Assembly (NCBI GenBank): GCA_010015675.1
Contig: ML976977.1
Location: 1,625,836 to 1,689,835, forward strand
DNA: 64,000 bases
Direction of reading: 5' to 3'
Origin: Byssothecium circinans
Lineage: Eukaryota; Ascomycota; Dothideomycetes; Pleosporales; Massarinaceae
The notes beneath the pieces were generated by a model. That model had not been told where the DNA came from and did not search any database. It saw only the letters and a program-made list of their open reading frames with translations. Positions within the stretch are counted from its first letter, which is position 1; each line of letters opens with the position of its first letter. The position numbers and the translations under genes are program-made. Shown piece by piece: positions 21,311-32,173 of the stretch.

Positions 21311-21820
21311 CGTATATATTTATTTCTCTTACGCATCTTCCTTATTCATCTACACCCTCGCATACCATGGCTTCCCCTTTTAATGAGAGCGAGAATCGTT
21401 CAGCTATCATTATCCTTATCCTCAGGATAGCCCATAACTCAGCAAAATAATGGAGAGGCTGGAGACGTGATCACGCGACGTACTAATAAAAGCTCCTTAA
21501 AATGCGCTCACAGCTTATTAAAGAAAAGCAGGAATCTAGTTCAGTATAACGCCGAGGCCTATATCCTAGTTTAGCGAAATAGAAAGATCTGGGAATAACG
21601 TTATAAGTCTGTTAATTGTAAAGGCTAGCCGCTTACGTCTAGCGCAATCGTGAGTAACTTATTGATGGGAACTAGTAGAACCTTTCCGCGCTAAGAATCT
21701 TTAAGGAGAGACACGTAGATTCTCTATGCGTTTAGGCTGTTGAAACGCTTGCTATTCTAATATCCTTAGCGTATCCATTTAAAACATTAGGAGGGCTGCT
21801 TAAAGTACGCTCTATAGCCC

Positions 21821-21914
21821 GTGTGAAGATGGTAGATATTTGTAATAACCGCTACAAACTTAGCCCTTGTGGCCCTCTATCTAAGTTCTTTAACTCGTAA
21901 TAGCCGTAACTCTA
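21821..21914 (-). repeat. Dispersed repeat copy 3 (inverted right arm, decayed)
   Basis: Its reverse complement aligns to copy 2 from CTAGAGTTACGGC through GTAGCGGTTATTAC and on to the CTTCACA-like segment; divergence is mostly G-to-A and C-to-T. Confidence 0.75.
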
Positions 21915-24900
21915 GAATGCTTATATAACTAGTAAGGTATATTAGTAATTAAAGTCTAATAACTTTAGTATTGTAAAAATATATAACTACACCCTATTAT
22001 ATTTTTACTTCTTTAGTAACTAGAAAGAGTGAAAGCGTCATTTCGCGTTAAAATAGGCCTCCGCGAAAGCTAAAGAGTGTCCTCTAAAGTGAGAGTTATA
22101 ATAGTTCGGGACTGCCGTAATAGTCGTTCGCTACCTTATTAGGCAAATGCAACTGCTCCTCTCTTTGAAATGGGTTTATAGCTTCTATACAAATATAAGT
22201 AAAGCGAAACTTCGGAAATTGCTTATCAAGCTAGTTAAGTAGGAAAAAGCTACTCAAGAATGGTCTTTTCAACGAATAGTCTAAGGTAGTTGCGACGGTA
22301 GCTGATCAACACCGAAAAAACCATTCGAATAACTTAATACAAGAGACGAAGCTATTTTAGAACAGTTCCCTTTTTCTTTTTGAAAATAATTTAGCAAAAT
22401 ACGATCTGTTACCATAACGGTTCCGTGTATACTTGCGCAGTGTTGGCCTCACACCTTGCGTTGACGGATTTATAAGGAAACACCTTCCACACTTACTTTA
22501 TATCGTAATCCCACTTCCAATATCTAGTAATACAGATAAACAGAAGAAGTCTAACTAACTACACATCCTATTCTCTACTCTTAATCCCACCCTCTCACTC
22601 AACTCACTCACCTACACATACAGCATCTCGATCAGCGTTTCAGACCAGCCTCGCACCTAAGCCCTTAATCCACTGCCTGCACACAGACGCATACACGAAC
22701 GCTACAGCCCCACACACTATACGCCGATGCTAAAACAGACTAACCTATGCACAATACCACGTGCATGCATGCACGCGTACAGCGCAATCCCTCACCCGAG
22801 TTCTCAGCCACGAGGTCTCCATGCAGGCCTCGCTCACAACTTCGCCCCGGCGAACAACAACCGATAAACTCTAACCCATACATTTCGCCACCAACTAAGG
22901 CAGCTTGAGAAACAAACGCACGCCGTTCATACCCCATTCAGAACATGTTCAAGCTTTATGGCCCCCAGCCGCAAGCCAGCGCCGCAGCGGCGCAGCCTCG
23001 TGGAAAGCAAGGAAGGAAGTGAAACAAGCCGCCTGAAAGAATTGCAAATACGGCATCGCCATCGTAGAGATATCTCGCGCTGTCAGGGAGTAGATGCATA
23101 TAGACTCCACGCGCTTGACGCATTGGTTTTCCGAGACCTAGCACGTGTCTGGGTATTACATAGGTGGTACGGGCTAGCGTGAACGTTATATGTATACTTG
23201 AGCGAGTAATAGAGCTATGTTGAAGCTAGGATGTTGAATTCGGTATAGTGTGCACCGTGATGGAACATAGCTTAAGGCAAGGCGTCTGCTTAGGTAAAGT
23301 CCGAAGGTCCCTTTAGAATTGGCTACCATGGTAGAAAGAACGTTGTCCTAGATATTGTAGAAGGGGGTCATGGATTGTATACTTCAGATACTTAGCCGGT
23401 ATTACTCCCGACTGAGAGCATGCAAGAAACGTGGTATACAGTGCAGCACTTTCCGGCTGAGACTTCCTTGGCGCATGCACCCGTTCGTGTAGGGAAACTA
23501 TTCTTGGAGGCCTGAGAAAGCCATATGTTGGGGTTGAGCGAGTGGCTTTCCCGACTTAGGAAAGGGAAACGCTCTCTCGCTTGTTTGCCCGCCGAAGCCC
23601 GAAGCGGCTTAGGTAGTCTTCTCTGACTCCGAAGGCCGGTACTGGTGGCATTGCTTGCTTTCTTGGTTCTCGTTAGTTCTCTTGTGTTGTGCAAAACGTT
23701 TAGGCCGAAGAATCGGTTTCGATCATCTCATACTAGCGGTGAAGAAAGCAATCTACCATAGGAAAAATCGATATGCGATCTTCAGTACATCTGCATGTGC
23801 ATGCGCATGTGTACGTGCGAGGCTGCAGGCGATATGTGTGGGTTAAACGAGTGGTTTGCCTCGCAGCTGGGTTGAAGTCCGAACGTATGCGGGGTGGGTG
23901 TGGGAAATTTATGCTTAAGCAAAAGGAATCTAGTTAAGGTAATGAGGTATAGATACACCGTTGGGATAGCTAGCAGTATTATGCACTCATGACTCTCTTG
24001 GGGTACTCATAAAGGCCGTTTCGGACTTACGCACTTCTTCAGTTTTTTGCGAGTGGCGTTGAGATGACTTCATGATCTTTGTGAAACCGCGGCAAACCCA
24101 GGGCGCCGTTGGGAGTTTAGCGAAATCGAATAGGATGATCGGTGAGGAGGGGTTCGGGATGGAAGGAAGGTGTCGCGTGAGACACCCATGCGTAGAATGC
24201 AACGAAGCGGCGCGGTACGCTTAACGAGATGTATGCTCCATTTCAATCCCCAGCCAGTGCGGATGGGGTAAACAATGAACCTCTAGCGTACGTTATTCCT
24301 CTTCGTACTCCCTCTACGAACCTATACGCTATCGACTACGTGATCAGCAAGCCACATTCAAGGTTTCACTTCACAAAAACGTGCAGCCGAAGACCGTACT
24401 CAAAGATGAGGTAGTCTCTGCCGTCTGCTTACGTATGTACCGCTCGTGCTGCATACATACCACTGCTGATTATGTATGTGCGGGCATGCTGGCACCTCAT
24501 CATTGGCTCACGCCTCATGCGGGGCGTGGTCGCCCTGTTGGGTGACACAGGGACAGGGACTGGCGTATCCAACGTTGTCAGCAACGGGAGGATAATAATT
24601 CGAGGATCAGACTCTACCACTAGAGCAGATGAAGAGGAATAACGTACGACCTCGGCGGTTCTTTCATTTGCCGTATTCTTAGGTAGCTTCCCTGCCTTGC
24701 TGGCGATCATGAGATATCGATATCGATGAAACATGTGGGGAACTATTGGTAGAACGGGAGCTACGACGGACGCGCGCCCCTAACTCCTAATGCCGTTACA
24801 CAGATCCCTACCATGTCTGACAGCTGAATATGCGGCTTAAAATTAGGGTTCAAAGTGTAGGCAAGCATGGAGGTCAGTAAGTGGTGAGATGTGCATTTGC

Positions 24901-26581
24901 CGCTTCTAGCGGGGGAGAACGTGGAAGTCCGTTATTTGAAACCGCATATGCACGGCGCGTGATCTATCACGATCGGGCCGGCGTGAGAGTGAGCGTGAGC
25001 GCGTGGTCGCCATGGATCGTTGTGAAACGTCTGGGTGGGTGGAGAGAGTGAGGTTGTTGGTCAGTGGTGGTGGTTTGGTCTTGGAAGGGGAAAAGGGTAT
25101 GCGTTTGGGTGGTGGACCTGAGTTGTGTTAGGGTTGAAGGGTACTTGGACGGGAAAATGAGAGATAGTATGACCGAGCCACTGGTGTGAACTCATTAAGT
25201 TTAAAGCTCAAGATTGGGGCTGGGAACGACACCGTCCAAGTGCCTGTTTAGTATTTGCTCTGGAACCATCTAATTGGTATCTGTAAACCTGAACGAAGTG
25301 TAGATTCAGACTTAAGGAGAGGAAATAACTAAGTAATGCAAGGCAGCATTAGATAGAATGTATATTAGAAAGTTCGAATAGTAAGCTAGAAAGATAGTGA
25401 TGCGGAGATATCTAAAACATATTTGACAGGAAGGTGGGGGCGAAAATGATAGTAGTCATGCTGTAATGGTGGCCCCTTTGGACGTCCACTTAGTGCTGCG
25501 GTAGCTAGGAAGGTGTCATAGACTTGATATAAGCGAACTGTTGAAGTACTTTATAGGAAAAGGAGCCGTTGTTTCTGGGTTCGTGCGCGTTGAGGGTTTC
25601 AGACTGCAGTTATGCAGTCGGCTGCCTCTCGTTCAGATGGGCCTAGGTTTTGGTGCAGAAATCTCAGTTCGAAATTGAAAATGGCTCTCATAGAGAGAAC
25701 CTCTAGGAGAAAATAGAAGCTAGCATACTTGTAGATCTCGAAATTGTCATTCTGTAGTTTGTCGAGGTCAGCGGATGGAGCTCATCGCACATGCGATGTA
25801 GTCGCCCACGCACCTTCCGCCAAAAGCCTCCAGCAAATACCCACTGCATCCATCCCAAACGTCTAGAAAACGTTAAAAGTAAACCATAATCCCCGACCTT
25901 TCGGTGTCCGGCTCGTCACACGCCGCCGTTGTCGGCGATCAATATCCAAGGTACCGTACCGTCGGAGGAATATTGCGCGCAGATTACCTCCTAGCCAAGT
26001 CAAGTCTCGGACTTCGGATGTCCAACGTCGTCATTGAACCAGAAACCAGGTAGCACCTTCCCCAAACAGGCGAGGCAAATTGCCAAATTCAACATCAGAC
26101 CAACGTTCGACCTCGACGGTTCTCAACCGCGAGCCGCGAAGCTGCTTTTAAGATGGGCCGACTGGTGCTCTGTGTCCTCTTTATTGATTACGCTTTTTCC
26201 TGCCCGCACACCCGCCTTCTTGTTCGAACTTTGTGCGATGTTGATGCTTTTGTTCAACCCACCCGGTAGTGAGTAGCACTCGGGGCTCCCGAGGCGGCCG
26301 TCGATGTGTGTGTATGAGGGGGGCTCGCATGATGCATCTCGCGGTCCGACGGGGCCAGGACGCTGTTCTTTGAGTTATTATCCTTGTTTAGTGGAACTGG
26401 TGAGACCATCTCGGAGTACGACCATACGCCGTTCAATGCGCCGGAACGAGTCTGCATAGCCAGTGAGTAAGGAAACTAGACACACACGCGTACCAGGAAA
26501 ACACTGACGGTATCCCCCTATCAAGGCAATCACCGGTAAGTGTAACAAAATGTCTTTCCCATTCGTACTACATGTCATGCT
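21915..26581. other. 4.7-kb gene-free, AT-rich to mixed region
   Basis: No open frame with recognisable domains or splice-consistent structure was found on either strand. 21.9-22.6 kb is strongly TA-rich; the remainder is mixed, with many short frames. Simple CAC-rich runs occur near 22,580-22,700. It could be decayed repeat DNA or contain non-coding transcripts that cannot be recognised by eye. Confidence 0.5.
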
Positions 26582-27749
26582 TTAGCTCTGTATGACCCGT
26601 TTCCACTCTTTCCTGCGATGCAATTCGAGAATCTGTTGCGCGAGGTCGGTAAGCGTATCTTCAACCTTGCGGTAGTGCACCAAGCCCAGGACGGTAGCAG
26701 CAAGATGCGTGTCGACGAAGTCGAGCGGCGAATTCTCTTCTCTGGACTGAGTGCGACGGGGAGGTGATCCCTCGGGACGAACGCGGCTCGCCAATTCGGG
26801 GAATCGATGGATGAGCAGATCCGCTATCACGGAGCCCGACGGCATTGTCCCAGCCGATATGACGAAGCGCTTGTTCCCTGCCTGAGCCACGAATGCGGAT
26901 TCTACACTGGCAAATGCGAGATCCTGTGTGTGTAACGTTATATCAGCATGCAAGATCTGGAAAGTCGAATTGGACACAATTGCGAAGCTGACTCACCCTC
27001 ACATCGGCAAAGTAGTCAATCCCATATGGCGGTGAAGTCATCCGCTCGCTTGAGTCGTTGCTGCAGATGTTCCAAATCCTTCGGTTGGCTTCTTGAAGGT
27101 CGGAAGAGTTCTGGAGCGGTCGTATTGAGGGCCCGTAGACTGACGGCGCTGTGAGGTAGACGAGGTCAAAGTGCGCGCGGACGTCCCGCATCCATTTTCG
27201 AAGGGCATCGTGCACGATATTGTCGCTTGCTTGACATGTGGCGAGGACGTACTCTGAGTCTATGCTCGCTGCTCGAGAGTGCGAAGGAGTTCCTCCACTG
27301 GGACTTCGTTCCACCTGAGGATCGACTAACCAGCGCGCAAACGGCGACAGTGAGGTGGCGAAAACGACTCTTTGGACTTGCGGACCGGCCAGTTTAACAG
27401 TCCTGAGGAAGTTGGTAAGAGACTCAGTCTCTAAATTGACGAATCGGGCGAGGCAGTCGGCTTCGTCGGCTGGATCTGCGGTAACAGTGTGGACGATGGT
27501 GTCGAACGGTTCTTGTCGGTCGGCTATTGATTGCTCAAAGGCGTTTGGACTGAGCAGTTCTTGGTGAGATACGACGGCAAAGTCAAGTCGTGGATGGCTC
27601 CAAGCAGGGTATTGCTGCCTCAGACTCTGCACTTGTTCCGATGATTCCACTACGGCTCGGACCGACACATCGTAAGTTAACAACCGACGCAGAATATGGG
27701 AACCGACGAGATTGTTTGCGCCGGTGACAAGAATCCGTCTTCTTGTCAT
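26582..27749 (-). CDS. Extended SDR reductase (NAD(P)-binding, GRE2/CCR-like) lacking the usual catalytic Lys
   Basis: Model: complement(join(26582..26923, 26997..27749)), 364 residues. The 73-nt intron starts GTGAGT, has GCTGAT and ends ACACAG; the join gives FADVRDLAFASV, matching the 'DVRD-A-A' block of methylglyoxal/cinnamoyl-CoA-reductase-like SDRs. The Rossmann motif TGANNLVG is at residues 9-16, and the Ser of the active site is in FATSLSP (S133). Where the family has Y-x3-K, this protein has Y167-V-L-A-T171, so the lysine appears replaced. The C-terminal third has the FPELASR segment seen in GRE2-like proteins. I start at 27,749 (MTRRRILVTG); the open frame continues upstream to 27,974 but that part is Pro/Thr-rich and unlike the family. 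The substrate is unknown, and activity is in doubt because of the substitution. Confidence 0.85.
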
Positions 27750-30075
27750 GGTTCGAGGAGCAGGGAAGATGGTGCCGGAGGTTTGTGGAAAGGGGGGTAA
27801 GGTGTGATGGCGGTTGACCTTGCGTATTGGTGGGCGGAAGAGCGTGTGTGGAGGAGGGGTCGGGACTGGACTTGTGTGTTGGTCACCTTTCCAAGCACGA
27901 GGGATAGAGCTTGATAGGTACGTATTCCAGACGGATTCACCAGGAGCGTTATAGGGCAGGTTGATCGTCAGCACTTTTTTGCAACTGGCACAGACGCCAG
28001 CACAAGCCTACGCGTGGGTCGTGAGAAGCAGACCGCACCGCAATGTTGTCATCAATGTGTATTAGATTGTAGTGTCTCGCGAAGCTGTTACCCTAAAATA
28101 AGACGGACAGGCGGGTAAGGCACAGCTACTGCGCCAGGCATGATACTTCCGCTCTTGCGCTTGCGCTTTGTGGAGCGGCTACCATTGGCCACGCTATCGA
28201 AGATGGTATTGTTCGTATCGAGTGAAAAATGCCGCCATGGTGGAGGTATGCAGGGCTGCCATACTGACGAAGTGGGCCTACCCTTTAGGGTAGGTTGGCT
28301 GACGCTGATGTGCGCATGAAGCGGGTTAGACCTGCTGCTTGTTGCACTTGACAACTGCATTAATCCTACAAGCGCGAAATGGTAGGGAGGTCTTGGGTTA
28401 GAAGCCCTCAGCATCCAGGTTGCGATTGGCAAAGAAATGCCGAGCGGTCTAGTAGTGCTCGTAGTGCGCGCCACGGTCAAGCAAGTGTACCAAACATGGC
28501 TACTTTGTGCTCAACTCCCACGTGGTAAGACGAAACCTTGTCGTCCCAGAGCAGAGGAACGGCGTATGTGCCTGGTATTACCGACATCTTCATGCGGGAC
28601 TGGGGCACCGCACTATTTACCCACGGACAGCTGGTGGGCTTTGCATCAAAGGATTCGTTGAGCCTCAGAGCCGCCTCGAAGGACCAACCGAATACGGAGC
28701 AGCTGTGGGCGCCAGCTGATCTGATGTGTTGAAGAGGAATACGGACTTGGTTGCCGATGGTCCAAGTACTTGTGTCACCAAGCGGGGTGGCTTTCGGGCT
28801 TTGGTTGAGCAGTCCCTTGAAATGAAAGCTGATGTCGGACTCAATACTCGGCCAGCACTGAGCAGTACAGCAATCAATTACGCGCTCCCGCATGCATCGT
28901 TCTACCACATGGCTGGGCATTTGGCCTCAGAATGGGGCGGGAATGCGTCGTCTGAGCAGGCCGGGCCGAGTCCGTCTGGAGCAGAAGAAATGAAATGGTA
29001 TGCATTGTCGCTACAGCACGCCGACGGGAGGATGGAGCGATGAGAAGTGTATACCCAGGTGGACTTGGCGGCCGAACGCAGTCCGAATGGAGGACTGTTC
29101 AAAGGGTTGCATGAAGGGAAGGCGGATAAGCTCCGTTTCAGTTAGAGTCTATTCGTCTCTCGGGGGCCGAAACATAGGTTAGCTGCTTTGGACGTACAGA
29201 GCGTCCTAGTAGCGGTCGGCCATAGAGTGGTGCTGACAGCAATGAGATCTATAGGTGTGGAGAACTCGTCAAGCCTCGTCGCAAGCGTTTAGCCGGATTC
29301 GTGCTGACTTTTGGGTTTCCCGAATCTTGACCAAGTGCTTATTTTATCTTGTAAATGCCCGATGGTCGCAATATGCTCATGGTGTTGTACTACTAGTGAT
29401 GGCGCCCCGTGGCGAGCGACTCTAAACGGGATTTGGGTAAACTTAAACTTGAACAATCCGGCAACGACTCGTGTGGGGCACGGAGTACGACGAGGCCCAC
29501 ATGCGGCGTCCACAGGGTGGACTTGAGCGCGGGGAACAAGCATCCGCCGTTAGTTTGGTGTTGGAGGTGAGGGCAAAGCTGAAAGCTTGTAGAAGGGATG
29601 CGAAGAGGCTGCATGCGCTAGCGGAGTTAGACCGAGAGATTCTAAAGACCCGACGCCAACAGGCGCAAGGTCAGCTTCAATGTTGTTGTTGTTGTATCTA
29701 TTGCTGGCCCCTACATACTCGAAACACCCAGGACCAGGCAGGGAGACAGACGAGCGAATGGGAGATGGTCGGTACGACATGGGTAGGTAAGCTGCGTGTA
29801 TGCTTACGGCTCTGCTTATTCTCCTTCTTCATACATGTGAGATGCACTTGCCCCACTGACTGCACTGTGAGAATGTGAACACTGCAACTGAGTATGCGAA
29901 CTGTGAGTGAAGCATATGCCAATGCGGTAAAACTGAAGTATGCAGTGTTGTTATGGTCATGCTCGCAGTGGTATGCCTGACATCTATGCTAGTATTACAC
30001 ATAGCTCCGAACTGGTGGTTAGGGTATGAGCTGTGCTCTCGATCCCCCCAATCTTCCTCCTCCGTGACGCATTGC
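27750..30075. other. Intergenic region without a convincing gene
   Basis: Two minus-strand frames (28,088-28,480 and 28,477-28,920) overlap by 4 bases and could be exons of a small gene. They show no domain, and plus-strand frames over the same bases are equally open. 29.0-30.0 kb has only short frames. I do not call a gene here. Confidence 0.45.
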
Positions 30076-31403
30076 CTACTCTAACAACGATGCCTGATTC
30101 GAGTAGAGGACATCGACGACATTGCTCAACTTCTCAATCGTTTCTAGAGCCGCGTCATATGACTGATCCCTCTCGGACTCGTCGTAGACGATCAAACAGC
30201 CAGCGCCTTGGTCCAGGACTCCGATGATGACCTTGTCCAGGATCATTTGCGAGAGCTTGCGCTCCACCTGCACCGTGTCAAGGCCAACCATCTTGGCTAC
30301 GTGATTGATCTCTACCCTGCTGAACGGTTCAATGACCTTGATCAGGTTCTGTTCCAACATGTTATCGTACAAACGCCGCAGGTGGCTCGTGATGAAGCGG
30401 TCACTGCCCAGCTCCTGACGATAGTCTGTCAAAGCCGCCTCATACTCCTCCAGACTGCGGTTTGTATGTGCGCGCGCCACGGCCTTCATGGCATCCAAGC
30501 TCTTTCCTGCATACTTGATCGCATGCTTCGACGCCATAAGCGAAGTCACGTCGTCGCCCAGGTTCAGCATGATCTTGCATAGCAGCATGTACTGCAGCGC
30601 CGAGGTCGCCTTTTGCGTCTCGTCTTGCGAATGGTAGCCCTCCATGGCCTCGATGAAGTACGAGAAGGATGTGTTGAAATCAGCATCCTCGGCGTGCAGC
30701 ATGCCACTCTGCATGTCGAGGCCGGCCTGGAGCAGCGGTGGTGTGTATACGGAGGCGGCCGAGGTCCGCGCGGATGTGAGGGCGGCTCTGCCTTTGGGTA
30801 TGTTGCCCAGCGCATGGTAGACTTTTGACTCAAGCAGCTGCACCTCGACCAGCACCAATTTGTCATCCAATCGTTTGAGTTCCTTGAGCAGGCTGTTGAT
30901 GAGGGTGAGGGCTTCGTAGTAGGATTGCTTTTGCATGTGCAGAGACACGAGCCGGGTCTCCAGGTTCTGCCGTAGGAAGCCCCGCCGCTCGGATACGGCC
31001 CACTCTATGCATGATCTGGTGACGGCGATCTGGACGTCGGTGGTGTTGGGAATGTCGGTGAACAGCTCGAGCAGCTGCCGCACTGCAAATCAATCAGCCA
31101 GGCGTCCCTGCAGCATCTCCATCTCATCCATCACTCACCAAGCTTCGCCGTCTTTGCTTTGGCGAACGACGACAGCACCGACCGAGTCTGCCTCACCAGC
31201 TCGGCGAGGGCGTCCACCCGCCGCTGGTCCCGGAACAGCTGTCCCAGCCCCACCAGCGCATTCTCGTAGTTCTTGATAGCCGCCTCGTTCGACCCTGGAT
31301 TTGTCGACAGCACCTCTTTGTACAGCTGCTCTGCCTTGGCGGGCTCCGTCTTTGCGAGCTTCTGCGCCTCTGCTATCCGCTTGCTCGTCTCGGGGGCGGC
31401 CAT
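30076..31403 (-). CDS. RPN6: 26S proteasome lid subunit Rpn6 (PSMD11)
   Basis: Model: complement(join(30076..31082, 31139..31403)), 423 residues, the normal Rpn6 length. The 56-nt intron starts GTGAGTG, has CTGATT and ends TTGCAG; splicing gives KLVRQLLELF. Rpn6 stabilises the lid against the 20S-ATPase core. The N-terminal solenoid has TPR-like helices (AEQLYKEVLST, YYEALTLINSLLKELKRLDDK, ALGNIPKGRAALTSART). The C-terminal PCI domain includes HLRRLYDNMLEQNLIKVIEPFS and VAKMVGLDTVQVERKLSQMILD, then a final helix with LYSNQASLLE. All hallmark parts are present and no oddity is seen. The gene is divergent from the coiled-coil gene at 32.2 kb. Confidence 0.96.
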
Positions 31404-32173
31404 GGCGCAATGTGGGCGGGGGGGTCGGCGTGGATATACGTATGGGAAAGCGTCAAGAAAGGTGAGTCGGGTTGGAAATTATCGGAGAGATGGTGAGATG
31501 GCGGGGTGGGGGTGGAGGTGGAGATGGAGGCGTGATAATTGTCGATGCTATCGGCTGCGAAAGCTACCTCCGGAACAACCTTTCGCCGCGCCTGCTGCGT
31601 TTGGTAGGCACGGCAACCGCGACGAGCTTGTCTCATCAGCAGGAAGGCACGCCCGGCCAAATGGACAATATTGGTTTTCCTGCGCGCAAAGAACATTCTA
31701 ACGGAAAATCGAATGCGTCCATTGCTTCACTTCGCTGTGCTCCCCTATCAAACATCGTGTTCAGGCTACCCATCGCGCATCGCTACGTCGCGCTGCTGGG
31801 GCGACGGCTGCGTGTGTTGGCGTTCGCGCATCCAATGACTCAATGAGCTCATCTCACGGTCCGTGCGCGTAAACATGTCAACACACCGTACCCTCGCCTT
31901 CTCCCCACCAACCTCCCCATCCACATTCCGAATTCACGATATTACGAACATATTATACCCGTGTAGGACCGCAGTGCTCGACGTCTGACGATTTCTGCTG
32001 CAATTGACCTCACAACCAGCCCATTCATCCATTCCGCCGCCCATTTCGGCGATACCGCTTTGAGCTGAATATCACCAACTTCATACACGATGCCCTCCTC
32101 GGACAGGGATGGCTCGCGGGACCGGGAGCTAGTACGGCACTCACATTCTTTCTCATCGGATGGGAGGCCAATT
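31404..32173. promoter_or_regulatory. Divergent promoter region between RPN6 and the coiled-coil gene
   Basis: The 770 bases between start codons contain G-rich runs near 31,500-31,530 and no TATA box that I can recognise. I looked for a proteasome control element (GGTGGCAAA) and did not find an exact match. A 270-base minus frame at 31,942-32,211 is judged to be chance. Confidence 0.4.

Larger units (their letters stand above)
21179..21914. mobile_element. Inverted-repeat element, probably non-autonomous and RIP-decayed
   Basis: Left arm 21,179-21,310 and right arm ~21,821-21,914 are inverted copies of the repeat also present alone at 11,637-11,768. The arms match over ~95 bp. The right arm differs from the left largely by transitions in the RIP direction (for example, its complement reads CTAGAGTTACGG where the left reads CTGGAGTTGCGG). 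The ~510 bp between the arms are TA-rich with no coding capacity that I can see. It may be a MITE-like element or two nearby insertions; no target duplication could be fixed. Confidence 0.6.

Noticed and set aside
28088..28920. Two abutting minus frames that might form a small gene
   Set aside because: No domain, no convincing intron, and the opposite strand is equally open; kept only as a note in the gap entry.
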